A stretch of 64,000 nt of DNA, from assembly GCF_026262505.1 (NCBI RefSeq), contig NC_067207.1:10074082-10138081 (forward strand), read 5' to 3'. The notes under the pieces are model-generated. The model searched no databases. It was not told where the DNA came from and saw nothing but the letters and a program-made list of their open reading frames with translations. Each line of letters opens with the position of its first letter. Position 1 is the first letter of the stretch. The DNA is from Trichomonas vaginalis G3 (Eukaryota; Parabasalia; Trichomonadida; Trichomonadidae). Positions 31,005-41,565 of the stretch are shown one piece after another. The translations under genes and the position numbers were made by a program.

Positions 31005-31818
31005 AATACTAATTTTTTATTAATATTTACATGAAATTTAATTCAATAGTTTTTTAGAACTTTATTATCGATGAAAAGTATGTTGTTTGATAGAATTAAG
31101 CAAGCTGGAAACTTGGAAAAGCTTGAAGTGCAACTATATTTTACTATCATATGCATAAAATTGAATCCAATCCCTTATATAAGAAACTTACTTTCATAAT
31201 TACCAACAGAAATTGAAATTGTAATTTTTGCTAAAAATGAAAATATAGCATATATATACGATTTGGATTAATATCAATTTGTGTTTAATTCAATTTTGGC
31301 AAAATTGAAATACCATTTGAAATACAATAGAAACCAACATTGATATGGAAGTATAGGATATCAAAGAACCTTTATAATGGTAATACTATAATGAACAAAT
31401 GCTAAAATCTGACTCGGTTATAATCAAATTTTTGATCTCAGGGAAATTGAAAAAGTAAAAATTTGAGGGTATGTAAGATATGTCTGAACATCCTTCAACT
31501 CTCTATTATAACTCATTGAATCTCTGAATTTATTAAAAATCCAAATTTTTTTAGTTTCTTCGCAGTCTAATGAGATCGAAATTTCAGATCAGTGAGATTT
31601 TATTATACATAGATGCTATGTGTTGAATATATCTTCTACAGTAATTATAATGCAATTGGTATTATGCATAGACTGATATTAAATAAGGACTTATCTAGTT
31701 GAATGTTTGTATATAAAACAAATGAATATGATTTAATGAATATTCTAGATAGTACTAGTTATGAGAAATTTAAAAATGATTAAGAAAAAAAAGACGATTT
31801 TTAATAATAAAAAAAATA
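31005..31818. other. AT-rich intergenic DNA
   Basis: About 800 bp between converging genes. I see no gene or notable repeat. Confidence 0.5.
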
Positions 31819-33234
31819 TTATTTGGCTTTGACAAAAACCTTCAGATAACCATCAGATGTTGCCGCTACAAACATTGTATCAGAAGAAGCTACCGCTAAG
31901 ACTCCCTCAGCGAATTTCTTTTCGGAGACCCTCTCAGCGAGCTTTTGTTCACCATCTATGAACGCTTTCACGAAGCAGTCGTTGCTACCGGAGATCAGAG
32001 CCGGGCCCAAGGTGCACATTGAAGTTACAGCTTCATTGTGGGCCTGTATTTCATCTGCGCCATCGAGAAAGGCTATCTTGCCATTCTCGAAACCTACAGC
32101 AAATGTATCATTATATCTAGTAATCGAATAAATAAAAGAATCAAATTTCTTTTTCTCTTGTAAATCTGGGCCTTTCATTATCAGTATAGTTCCATCTTGG
32201 CATCCTACAGCGTAGCTTTCGCCGTTTTCATCAAAAGCTGCTGATGTAGGTGGAGAATCTGTCGGAATTGAATTTTTCTGTTCAAGAGTAGTAGAATCGA
32301 GTAGTCTAATAGATTTGTCTGCACATACAGCTACAATATACGAGGACTTTTCATGGGCCGCGATTGACCATATCGCATCGCCAGCTTCGAAAAAGTTCAG
32401 TAAATGATGGTCCGCCTTACCGTGGACTGCAAAAATATCCTCATCGCCGCGCCCAAAATCGAATTGCTGAACAAGGCCGTCTACGGCGCCAGTATATAAA
32501 GAATTTCCTTTTGTTGCCATCGCGAGAATGGGAACGTCTTTCACTCTTATGCTCATGTACTGTTTTGGAGAAGCAACGCGCTTAGGAATCTTAAAAAGTA
32601 CATTTGTAAAACGAATTGTTCCGTCGTCGCTTGCAGAAGCAAGTAATGGCAATGTCGGATGGAAAACAATGGAACGAATGGTATCGACATGATGAGCAAG
32701 AGTATATTTGAGTCCGTACTCGAATTTAGATGGATCGGACTCTGTTGCAGCGGAAGACTCCTTTGATTTCGATGATTTCTTTTTGAGAGGCTTCTTGCCC
32801 TTTTTCGCAGTTTTTGGAGCCTCGATTTGAATGTCTTTAAGAACTTTATCTTCAACTTTTTCTGGAATTTTTGGAGTTTCTGGAACTGGTTGAGGCTGAG
32901 GAGCAACAACCGGCTCTGATTTGGGTGGCTGTATTTCTTGTGGTGGATTTGTGTTCTGTTGTGTATTTTGTTGAGTATTCGCTTGATTTTCTGCTGGTTT
33001 TTCTTCGGATTTCGGAGTTTCCTGGGGAGGTGGAGAATTTTTCTGTAACTCTTCAAGTTCCTTTTGAAGAGCTTTGATTTGTGCCAGTAAATCTGGCTTT
33101 TTTAGGAAGAAATCTTCTTTAGCTTTATTATATTGCTTTATGGTTTCTTCCATTTGTTTCCTCTCCTCTTCCCAGCCTTTCTCGATACTGTCGAGTTCAG
33201 CAAGCTTTGCCTCTGTATCTTGGAAACTCAACAT
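31819..33234 (-). CDS. Striatin-like WD40 protein (STRIPAK scaffold)
   Basis: The protein has 471 residues from the ATG at 33234; a slightly longer frame would need a TTG start. Residues 1-66 are an acidic/basic coiled coil, 67-125 a Pro/Gln/Asn-rich linker, 140-160 a Lys-rich stretch (KKGKKPLKKKSSKSK), and 172-471 WD40 repeats. The first blade (KYTLAHHVDTIRSIVFHPTL) and the last (FVAATSDGYLKVFV) match the start and end of striatin's propeller closely. Striatins are B-subunits of PP2A in STRIPAK complexes, which control kinases of the Hippo/GCK families, cell shape and polarity. The caveolin- and calmodulin-binding segments of animal striatins are not evident. It shares a compact divergent promoter with the gene at 33309. 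Confidence 0.82.
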   Translation of the reverse strand: MLSFQDTEAKLAELDSIEKGWEEERKQMEETIKQYNKAKEDFFLKKPDLLAQIKALQKELEELQKNSPPPQETPKSEEKPAENQANTQQNTQQNTNPPQEIQPPKSEPVVAPQPQPVPETPKIPEKVEDKVLKDIQIEAPKTAKKGKKPLKKKSSKSKESSAATESDPSKFEYGLKYTLAHHVDTIRSIVFHPTLPLLASASDDGTIRFTNVLFKIPKRVASPKQYMSIRVKDVPILAMATKGNSLYTGAVDGLVQQFDFGRGDEDIFAVHGKADHHLLNFFEAGDAIWSIAAHEKSSYIVAVCADKSIRLLDSTTLEQKNSIPTDSPPTSAAFDENGESYAVGCQDGTILIMKGPDLQEKKKFDSFIYSITRYNDTFAVGFENGKIAFLDGADEIQAHNEAVTSMCTLGPALISGSNDCFVKAFIDGEQKLAERVSEKKFAEGVLAVASSDTMFVAATSDGYLKVFVKAK

Positions 33235-33246
33235 CGACAAAGACTG

Positions 33247-33276
33247 TCACTTTTTTCTTCCTTATACAGTCACCTT
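33247..33276 (+). promoter_or_regulatory. Initiator-like motifs in the divergent striatin/CENP-S promoter
   Basis: Two plus-strand motifs, TCACTT at 33247 and TCACCT at 33270, lie 60 and 37 bases before the ATG at 33309. The intergenic region is only 74 bp, so it must serve both genes. Confidence 0.4.
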
Positions 33277-33308
33277 TTTATAATTTTTTTTTAGAAAAAA
33301 AAAATAAA

Positions 33309-33695
33309 ATGGAAGATTATCATGCTTTACAAAGATTTTTGAATGGTATGGATGAAACAAAAATGGATCTTCCAGGTCCTGAAAAGGATTTGCTGAACGC
33401 TCTTCGATTTTTCACAGGAAAAATTGTTGAGCAGCAATTATCTCCAAAAGTACCTTCTCATGAAATGGTTTCTGCTTTAACTGGATTAGTATATACGCTA
33501 TTGAAGGACCATATCCCAAGAGAACTCGTATTCTTTATGAAACATGCAAAAAGGAAACAAATTCAAGATGAAGACTTTCTTCTTTACTGCAGAAAGACTT
33601 CTCTTCTTGATCATCTAAAGGAATATAGAGCTCAACTGAAAGAAAACTCTAAAACAACAAAAAAGAAGAAAAACGCAGATGATGACAGCGACTAA
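33309..33695 (+). CDS. CENP-S/MHF1-like histone-fold protein
   Basis: The protein has 128 residues. Residues 20-105 form a histone fold. The stretch FFMKHAKRKQIQDEDFLLYC followed by RKTSLLDHL matches the CENP-S signature (ARHAKR..I..EDV.L..RR...LL..) very closely. The C-terminus is a Lys-rich then Asp-rich tail. CENP-S pairs with CENP-X at kinetochores (constitutive centromere network) and, as MHF1, with FANCM at stalled forks. The start was chosen at 33309 because the longer frame lacks an ATG and crosses the promoter. Length agrees with the family. It is divergent from striatin. Confidence 0.82.
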   Translation: MEDYHALQRFLNGMDETKMDLPGPEKDLLNALRFFTGKIVEQQLSPKVPSHEMVSALTGLVYTLLKDHIPRELVFFMKHAKRKQIQDEDFLLYCRKTSLLDHLKEYRAQLKENSKTTKKKKNADDDSD

Positions 33696-34489
33696 GATAT
33701 TACATATGTTTGTAAGTTACATTTATATGAATATTGGTCTCAGATTTAGACTAATAATTTTCAAAAATGTTATAAACTTTAGAATTTCATATTACTCGTT
33801 TATTCATGATACAGTTTGGTTTTGAAGTCGCTTTGAACTACAGATTTCAGAGTTATCTCAAATCACAAAAAAATACCAAATTTACCAAGAAAAAAACTAA
33901 ACAATTCTTTCCCAGTTACCAGTACTAGATTTAACATTTCATTTACTTACAATAAATTACTGGTTACAAAAAAATAATTTGAAGAATTTTGGGAAATTAC
34001 GATCAACAATCGTTCAATGTCCATTATAAGCCATATTTCTAGTAACTATTTACGATTTTCACTTAGAGATATATGAATAAACTACAATTTTTACTGATAA
34101 ACATTGGATTTTTTTTATTCTTGAATAATTCTGAAAAGATTATGCATGAATTAAATTGCTTAGATATAGCTCTTCAGAATTCATATTCCCAAAGACGAAT
34201 TTAATATGAGTATTTTCATCGGAATCATAATCTTTGAATTTACTAATAATTTCAGAAGATATATCATAAGAACAATAATTTTAAATGATATTTTTCGTTT
34301 TTGAATTTCCAAAAAAATTCTATTTTCCCATTTTTAAGAATAATTTTCTTGAATTTGCAATTTATATGTTGATTTTCAAAAAAATTTTGGAAAATCGAAT
34401 CCACTATATTCCAGCAGTATTGTACGAAATATGAAACGAATCATCGATTTTTACATATTTCTCTTAAAATTTTATGCTCAAAATTTTTC
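33696..34489. other. AT-rich intergenic DNA
   Basis: About 790 bp upstream of the HECT ligase. No gene or repeat is seen. An out-of-frame ATG at 34474 precedes the HECT start by 16 bases. Confidence 0.5.
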
Positions 34490-37400
34490 ATGGCTGTAAC
34501 TTTATCCAAAAATGCTTTTCTCAATGTTTTAAATCGGATAAAGAAGCCTGAAACTCTTTTTGATGGACTCCAAGTTCTGAGTGAAATGTTTATTTTCGCA
34601 AGTGAAGATATTTACGCGTATATAAATATCGATCAATTTGCAGAAGCGTTAAATTCAATTTTGGGCCAGTTTAGGTCCGAAGATGTCGCAATTCTTGCCA
34701 CCCAGTGCATGATGCATCTCTTAACTTTTCATGGCCAAGCAATAAAAATTTTATCCAATTACGGCTTAATAGATAATTTAAAACAAACAATGCCAAAAGT
34801 CAAATCACAGCAATTACTCGAGAATTATTTAAACATATTATGCACTTACGCTATGGAAACTCCGTTTGATTTCATTCGACACTTTAAGACAATGATTTTC
34901 TTCGAAATAATGCCAAAAGTGTCAATAATAGAACAAAGGAGAGCTCTACAGGCCGTTGCATTCCTCGCACAAGAGCATTTAATATCAAATTCGATTGAAT
35001 ACTACCATATCATCATAAAATACATGAGTGATGAAGACCAAAGCCTAAGGAACTCAGCATCAAGAGCATTCCAACAAATGCTTAACTCTTCGTCGCCTCA
35101 ATCAGTTCCTTACTCAGTTTTGTCTTTTTTACCAAACTTAATCGTTTCTTCACCGGAAATAACACCATCCATTGGGTATTCGTCTATATTATACAATGCA
35201 GCAAAAGATTCTAGCGTTTTACGTTATTTTGTTGAAAAAACTCCGAATTTTAGTCAATTACTCACATGCAATGCGTGTTTGTCGAATGCAACAATAGCAA
35301 GTAACATCCTCAAGCTCATACAAATACTTCTACCCCAACCAAAGCTTCCAAAATCGATTTGGTCGGGAAAATCTTATACATGCGTCAAAGATACTAAACC
35401 AATCATCCAAGCATTAATCTCATACTTAACAATAGGCAATATATTCCACGAAGTACACGCAGTTTCGCTTTTAGGCGCAATTTCGACCATTACACCGATA
35501 CAACATACTTCTGAATTAATCGGAGCATTACTAAGACTTGCTCGAACATCTAAAGCCGCCCCTTACGTTGCCTGCGTCGTTTACAGCTTCCCTGACAAAC
35601 AAATAGCTCATAGATCTGGAATAGTTCCAATTCTCGAGTCAGTTCACGTACATACGACACAAGCTCAGTTTTACAATGAAATGCTACGTAAAATAAACGA
35701 GTCAAAACCGGTAGAAATTTATGCACCGGCAATGATCGCTTATTCACAAGATATGAAGGAGATTGTTGAGTATATTCGCAAGAACCATATGATGCCGTAT
35801 GAATTTTTGAAATCTTCTCTACTTGACAAGGTAAAAAATATGATTTTAGCTGGAATCTCAGGAAAAGTTGATCTTTCGCCAATAGTTGACTTAGCATTTG
35901 GTGTTATTCAGTACTACAGCATTCCTTCTGAGAAAGATCCCTTAAAAATCTCTTCATTTGGAGCATTCAGCCAAAAAGTGATGAATTTCAAGCTGAAAAT
36001 GAACACAAACCAGAGGAACCTGAATGTTCCACTCACATCTTCATTCCTATGGGTAGAAGGCTGGTATAACATGAATTCCAAAAAATCTTTGATGACAAAA
36101 CTGAAAACTCTCATTCAAACTGACTACTACCTATCAGAATTCATCGATGCGGACTCTTTATCAGCCAACCATGAGATATTTGCCTTGATTTGTCGCGCAT
36201 ATAACGTTGATGGCTATTCCAAGTGTTCCTTTGCTATTGACAACTACACGTTCAGTGCATACGATACCGTAACATTCGCTCTATCCGTTGTTTGTCCCGC
36301 CATTCACATGTTACGCTCATCAAATATAACTTTGAAGATTATTGAGCAAGAAAGTCCACGATATCCCTTCACCATCCAGAAATTCGAGTCCAGCGAGCTT
36401 ACCCGTGCATTAGATCTCCTTTCCGCCATCTCTTCCAAGCGACCAGACGTTTCTATCGTCAACACTTCATTTTCCATAGAAATTACCTCGAAATTTTCAT
36501 CACCACTATGTACATTGATGATGTTTGAGCCAGCGATCAGACTTGTCTACTCCATGCCATCGATGTTTCCTTTGGAAGACAGAATGGCCGCATTCAGAAG
36601 TGTTGCAAACCATCCTTTACTTTCTTGTAGGGAATTGTCAACGAAATTCGATTCAAAGTCAGACCAATCGCTTATTACTGACTTTCTGAGGCATCGAATC
36701 ATTGTTGACAGGCCGTATTTATACAAGAAAGGCAAGGAAGTGTTCAACAGAATGTCTGCTTCACAGTTTTTCCTGGATATTTTGTTCGAAGGAGAGAAAG
36801 GAATTGGAGATGGCCCTACAAAGGCTTTCTACACGGATTTCTCAGTGGAGCTCGCTTCAAACAAGAATATCTATCTGTGGAGAAGGGAAAATGACGAATG
36901 CGGACTTTTCCCTTCTTTCGCTGCTTCTGAAAAAGATTTGGAATTTTTCGGAGGTTTTTTGTCAAAATCGATTTCTCACAATCGACTTTTAGACTTGCCG
37001 TTGAATCCTTCTTTCTTCAAACTCCTTCGCGGGCAAGAAGTATCTATCATGGAAGTAGATCCGATGCTTGGAAGGTCTCTTGAAGTAAAAGACGGACTTT
37101 TCGGACTCGATTTTTGTTACCCTGGACATCCAGAAATAAAAATGGTTGATGCAGGGGAATCCATCGAAGTTAACGAGCAGAATGTTGATGATTATGTTAG
37201 ACTAGTCAAGGATTTCACGTGCGGTAATAAAATGCGTGAAAAACTTCAATCTTTTCTCGATGGATTCAACAAAAATTTGCAATTTAATTCTTTGTCACTT
37301 TTTAGTGAAAATGAATTTTTATTTTTGATCAATGGCATCGACATGAAAGTCACTGAGGACTATCTCAGGAACAATATCGTAGTGGAGCATGGATACGACA

Positions 37401-37708
37401 TGAAGTCCCCTGAGATAGAGATGTTCGTAAAGCTGATTCCGACTTTTGACAGAGAAACTTTTTCGAAATTCGTCAGATTTGTTACTGGATGTGCACATTT
37501 ACCTGTAAAAGGATTGGCAGGACTTGAACCAAAGCTGACAATAGCAAAGAGAATAACAGAAGGCGGTCAATCTCCTGATGAAACGTTGCCAAGCGTAATG
37601 ACTTGTACAAACTACTTCAAATTGCCTCAATATTCATGCATTGAAGTAATGAGAGAAAGAATATTATTGGCTATTAATGAATGCGCGGTTTCTTTTGAAC
37701 TTTCTTAA
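34490..37708 (+). CDS. HECT-type E3 ubiquitin ligase, TRIP12/UFD4 family
   Basis: The protein has 1072 residues. Residues 1 to about 450 are armadillo-like helical repeats near the N-terminus (LATQCMMHLLTFHGQAIKIL and similar). Residues about 720-1072 form the HECT domain. The C-lobe reads LPSVMTCTNYFKLPQYSCIE and ends SFELS, almost the textbook ending of TRIP12/UFD4 ligases; the catalytic Cys is about residue 1039. N-lobe landmarks include GEKGIGDGPTKAFYTDFSVE and LFPSF. UFD4/TRIP12 ligases build branched or elongated ubiquitin chains on N-degron and fusion substrates, helping degradation by the proteasome. The animal WWE domain is not seen. The gene appears intact. Confidence 0.92.
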   Translation: MAVTLSKNAFLNVLNRIKKPETLFDGLQVLSEMFIFASEDIYAYINIDQFAEALNSILGQFRSEDVAILATQCMMHLLTFHGQAIKILSNYGLIDNLKQTMPKVKSQQLLENYLNILCTYAMETPFDFIRHFKTMIFFEIMPKVSIIEQRRALQAVAFLAQEHLISNSIEYYHIIIKYMSDEDQSLRNSASRAFQQMLNSSSPQSVPYSVLSFLPNLIVSSPEITPSIGYSSILYNAAKDSSVLRYFVEKTPNFSQLLTCNACLSNATIASNILKLIQILLPQPKLPKSIWSGKSYTCVKDTKPIIQALISYLTIGNIFHEVHAVSLLGAISTITPIQHTSELIGALLRLARTSKAAPYVACVVYSFPDKQIAHRSGIVPILESVHVHTTQAQFYNEMLRKINESKPVEIYAPAMIAYSQDMKEIVEYIRKNHMMPYEFLKSSLLDKVKNMILAGISGKVDLSPIVDLAFGVIQYYSIPSEKDPLKISSFGAFSQKVMNFKLKMNTNQRNLNVPLTSSFLWVEGWYNMNSKKSLMTKLKTLIQTDYYLSEFIDADSLSANHEIFALICRAYNVDGYSKCSFAIDNYTFSAYDTVTFALSVVCPAIHMLRSSNITLKIIEQESPRYPFTIQKFESSELTRALDLLSAISSKRPDVSIVNTSFSIEITSKFSSPLCTLMMFEPAIRLVYSMPSMFPLEDRMAAFRSVANHPLLSCRELSTKFDSKSDQSLITDFLRHRIIVDRPYLYKKGKEVFNRMSASQFFLDILFEGEKGIGDGPTKAFYTDFSVELASNKNIYLWRRENDECGLFPSFAASEKDLEFFGGFLSKSISHNRLLDLPLNPSFFKLLRGQEVSIMEVDPMLGRSLEVKDGLFGLDFCYPGHPEIKMVDAGESIEVNEQNVDDYVRLVKDFTCGNKMREKLQSFLDGFNKNLQFNSLSLFSENEFLFLINGIDMKVTEDYLRNNIVVEHGYDMKSPEIEMFVKLIPTFDRETFSKFVRFVTGCAHLPVKGLAGLEPKLTIAKRITEGGQSPDETLPSVMTCTNYFKLPQYSCIEVMRERILLAINECAVSFELS

Positions 37709-38175
37709 TTATATTTATTATTTTTAATATTTTGTATTGTTTATTAAACTTTTTGATAAATATCATCTTAAAATTATTGTATTTCATATAATGATGTCGA
37801 TATCTAAAAAAAATTTTGAATTCAAAATTACAAACAAGGATAGGATAAATATCACTGTAAAAATGACATTTTGAGCAGAACAACATACATATTTCATACC
37901 AATATATTCTCATAGAACTTCTTTTTTTTTTAATTTTCAAATTTTACCATTTTATAGATTTTTTAATTTATTTAATGCTCGAATGCAATTTTTATCCCTC
38001 TGATAAACAACGACATGCTTATATTGTGAGGTTATTAGATTTTTTTAATGGAAATTCTCACCGAGTTGAATAAAATTTTTATGGCTCCCAAATTATATAG
38101 TGTATAGAGTGAGTGATCCTGAAATATGGATATTTTATGTCTTCAAACTTTTCATAAAATTTATACCGTGATATT
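37709..38175. other. AT-rich intergenic DNA
   Basis: 3' flank of the HECT gene up to the pogo-like transposon. No gene is seen. Confidence 0.5.
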
Positions 38176-40029
38176 AGCCTTGTACCGAAAAAAGTGACAG
38201 GCAATGCCGTAAAATAATATTTTATTAAAAAATTTTTGGTGGAGAATTGGAAAATTTTTGTTGGAAAATTGGAAAATTTTCCTAATCATTTGGACTATAA
38301 CCTGGCATATTAGGGAGTTTTGTCAACAACTCAATGCTGGGATCAAGATAGTTTGTAATCCAAAAGTAGAAACGTTCCTTGGTGTCTTGTTCTGGCTTCC
38401 TGCAAAATCTGTGATTTGCAGGATTCTTCTTAATATTGTCAGAAATTGCGCAAATCATGTCCATCGTCGTCAATTCTTCACCATTGATGTTAAAACGATT
38501 TCGATTACGGTAATTTCTTTTCTCTTGCAATTCTTTTTCTGCAGGAGTCAATTCACGAACATACTTATTATGTTTGAGAGCTTCTACAGAACAAGGGCAA
38601 AGACCGCAGGCGGCAGCAGCATTTTGAACCGTTCTTAATGATACTGATTCTTGCCATGCGCTAATAAATGAGTAGATAATGGCGTAGCGCATCATTGCAG
38701 CATTGCTGTTGAACTCTTGCTTCGGTGCCTTAATGTAATCTCTCAGATAATCCGTGAATTTGGACTTTAATCTTTTGGCAATGCCAACATCAAATACTTG
38801 TAAAATGTGTGTTGTATGTGCGGGAAGAACAATTAATTTGATGTTGGCACTTGCCAAAAGGAACAATGCCAGAGGATTCTCGCGGCTGGAGTGTCCATCA
38901 CACACAATGAGAGCAGGCTTGTCACGTATATCTTCTGGCATTCTCTGGCGTTCAAAGTTAAGCCACTCGATGAAGAAAATGCAATACAATAAGAATACAC
39001 TTCTGTTCACCCAGCCTTTTGGCGTAGAAGTAAACCAACAATGTCTTTCGCGCTGGAATACTTTCAGTTCTCTAGGTAGTTCTGCAATACATGGGAGAAC
39101 AAAGAGAGGTGGGACAGATTTGCCTGTCATTGAGCATCCGCATAAAGCTGTAATGTGCGGAAAGTTTGGAATTCCTTTGGCGATCATATGCTCTATCTCC
39201 TCAGGTAATGCAACTTTCTTCTTCTTAAATTTGTTTATGAATGTTTCATCGATACTAAAAATCAACTCCTCTGGAGTACTTTCGATTGTTTCACGATGTT
39301 TATCGTAGAATTCTTCGATAATTCTTGGTTCACACGCCATGTATCTTGATTCTTCAATCTCTTGGCATGCCTTAAGCTTGCAATGCAATTGCTGTAAAAT
39401 ACGGTTAACATAAGGTCTCGATACATCATCACCACCAAGAGTATTGATAACTTCTTCTGCAAGAGTAGGACAATTAATCTCAAGAAGGAATCTGTAACCA
39501 TAATCTCTTCTGAGCTCTTTCAACTTGAACGCCTCGTCAATAATGTCAGCTGCTTCTAGAGCTTCACCTTTGTAAGCAGAATCTTCGATAATTTCTTTTA
39601 AAGTGAGCTGATCACGCTCGCATAGGTATGGATCTGCACCGCCATGATTCCCTTTTTCCCAGTATAGACCTAATGCAGCTCTTTTAAGTGCAGTAGCAAT
39701 GAGATTGGATGTTAAAGTTCCGAGATCTGGGTATTCTTCCTCCCATGCAAGCTTAGTTTGACTATATGTCATACCTTCGGCGCGACAATTGATGATAAAC
39801 TTTTGTTGTCTACCAAGAAATTCGACTGTGAGAAATTCCATTTTTAATTTTAAACGAGCACTTGAGCCACGTTTTATCTGACTTCACCAGCCAAAAAGCC
39901 CCTGTACTAAGTGTCATGTTTTTGTTTATTTTAAAGTTTCTGCCATGTAATGGTTTACATTGCAAATTTTTTGAATACTTTACATCACCATAAAATGGCA
40001 GTACAAGGCTAGTTTATCGGTACAAGGCT
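38176..40029 (-). mobile_element. Pogo/Tc5-like DNA transposon, about 1.85 kb
   Basis: The ends share an inverted AGCCTTGTACCGA (38176-38188, complement ending at 40029). A second, imperfect match (TGCCGTAAAATA against TGCCATTTTATGG) lies a little further in, so the inverted repeats are roughly 40 bp and imperfect. A single transposase gene fills the interior. No clear target duplication is visible, so the outer boundary could shift by a few bases. Confidence 0.65.
38282..39841 (-). CDS. DDE transposase, pogo/Tc5 (DDE_1) type
   Basis: The protein has 519 residues. The catalytic core shows LIFSIDETFINKF (first Asp, about residue 200), ALIVCDGHSSRENP (second Asp, about 310) and LPAHTTHILQVFDVGIAKRL (third Asp, about 345). 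These match the LP.HT.H.LQP.DV signature of the DDE_1 superfamily used by pogo, Tigger and Tc5 elements. Residues about 90-180 are helical and may form the CENP-B-like helix-turn-helix. It would bind the terminal repeats and catalyse cut-and-paste transposition. The frame is complete with no sign of decay, so the element may be recent. Confidence 0.85.
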   Translation of the reverse strand: MEFLTVEFLGRQQKFIINCRAEGMTYSQTKLAWEEEYPDLGTLTSNLIATALKRAALGLYWEKGNHGGADPYLCERDQLTLKEIIEDSAYKGEALEAADIIDEAFKLKELRRDYGYRFLLEINCPTLAEEVINTLGGDDVSRPYVNRILQQLHCKLKACQEIEESRYMACEPRIIEEFYDKHRETIESTPEELIFSIDETFINKFKKKKVALPEEIEHMIAKGIPNFPHITALCGCSMTGKSVPPLFVLPCIAELPRELKVFQRERHCWFTSTPKGWVNRSVFLLYCIFFIEWLNFERQRMPEDIRDKPALIVCDGHSSRENPLALFLLASANIKLIVLPAHTTHILQVFDVGIAKRLKSKFTDYLRDYIKAPKQEFNSNAAMMRYAIIYSFISAWQESVSLRTVQNAAAACGLCPCSVEALKHNKYVRELTPAEKELQEKRNYRNRNRFNINGEELTTMDMICAISDNIKKNPANHRFCRKPEQDTKERFYFWITNYLDPSIELLTKLPNMPGYSPND

Positions 40030-40107
40030 CTTGAAATGACTTTATCATTCAAAAATTGAATGAACAATCTTCAATTTTTTTACATTCAATCAAAAAATCG
40101 AATTAAT

Positions 40108-40266
40108 GTAATAAACAGAAATTCATCAAAAGTGACAGCTCTCAATTTTTTGACATTTGTAAATTCTAAATTGAATGAGAAAAATGTGTAATAAACAGAA
40201 ATTCATCAAAAGTGACAGCTCTCAATTTTTTGACATTTGTAAATTCTAAATTGAATGAGAAAAATG
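40108..40266. repeat. Two tandem 80-bp repeats
   Basis: Copies start at 40108 and 40188 and appear identical (GTAATAAACAGAAATTCATC ...). The AAACAGAAATTCATCAAAAG segment of the unit recurs in inverted orientation at about 41409-41433. Confidence 0.85.
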
Positions 40267-40374
40267 AAATAATACTAAGCATAATACAATATTCTAGATT
40301 TAATTATAATTAGGAAAAAGTTAGTTTTGAGAGTACTTTTCATAGGCATATAGAATGAAATCTTCTGAAAAATA
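40264..40374 (+). repeat. 111-bp direct repeat, copy A
   Basis: Starts ATGAAATAATACTAAGCATA. It is identical, as far as I can see, to 41441-41551, which ends at the poly-A abutting the Polinton tip. Confidence 0.85.
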
Positions 40375-41280
40375 ATATCACATAAACTCATATTATTTTC
40401 TAAGATATAACTATTTTATATAAAAATCAAATTCAATGATCTTAAAAGCGAAGGATAAACCTCAAAATTTACGAATATAATGAGTGGGAATATAATGCTT
40501 ATCTATCATAAAACCATATGAAATATTAATTTTTGCTTTACGCCTAATTTTTGACGACAATTAGCAAAAAATGTTAAATGTTAACACTCAGTCCATTTGA
40601 ATATGAAAAATAAAATTGACTTTGATTAAATGTTTTTATTTATCATGCAATTCTTCTTGCGACCAAAGATTTGAATAAAAGTTCAAAAAATAAGATAGCT
40701 TAAAAAATAATATACGGTAGTGTTTACTAATAGATGAATAGTATATAAATTCTATTAAAATGGATTTGATCCAAAAAAATATATAAAATTTGATCATAAA
40801 TAAAATCGTTTTAAATTACTTCTTCATTTAAATTATAACAATTATTTTTGGTTTTATATTTTTTTGGATCAAATCCATTTTAATAGAATTTATATACTAT
40901 TCATCTATTAGTAAACACTACCGTATATTATTTTTTAAGCTATCTTATTTTTTGAACTTTTATTCAAATCTTTGGTCGCAAGAAGAATTGCATGATAAAA
41001 AAAACATTTAATCAAAGTCAATTTTATTTTTCATATTCAAATGGACTGAGTGTTAACATTTAACATTTTTTGCTAATTGTCGTCAAAAATTAGGCGTAAA
41101 GCAAAAATTAATATTTCATATGGTTTTATGATAGATAAGCATTATATTCCCACTCATTATATTCGTAAATTTTGAGGTTTATCCTTCGCTTTTAAGATCA
41201 TTGAATTTGATTTTTATATAAAATAGTTATATATTAGAAAATAATATGAGTTTATGTGATATTATTTTTCAGAAGATTTT
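40358..41280. repeat. Long inverted repeat (foldback), about 420-bp arms
   Basis: The left arm is about 40358-40782 and the right arm about 40856-41280, with a spacer of about 73 bp. The arms are nearly identical apart from a few small indels (for example near 40630 against 41000). No protein is encoded. It could be a foldback transposon or the product of an aberrant replication or repair event. Confidence 0.85.
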
Positions 41281-41440
41281 GTGTTCTTCTTCAAAATTTT
41301 ATTTTTTATTAAAAAGAATCTTTACAAAATATACATTTACTTTAATTAATATTTAAAAACGTGCTCTATCAAAAGTTCCAAAAATTCAATATTTTAGCTT
41401 TTCTGAGGTGTCACTTTTGATGAATTTCTGTTTACAACAA

Positions 41441-41551
41441 ATGAAATAATACTAAGCATAATACAATATTCTAGATTTAATTATAATTAGGAAAAAGTTA
41501 GTTTTGAGAGTACTTTTCATAGGCATATAGAATGAAATCTTCTGAAAAATA
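41441..41551 (+). repeat. 111-bp direct repeat, copy B
   Basis: Second copy of 40264-40374. The Polinton tip begins 14 bases after it, across a poly-A run. Confidence 0.85.
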
Positions 41552-41565
41552 AAAAAAAAAAAAAA

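Noticed and set aside
33207-33308. Extended N-terminus of the CENP-S-like gene
   Set aside because: No ATG in the extension, which crosses the divergent promoter and initiator-like motifs.
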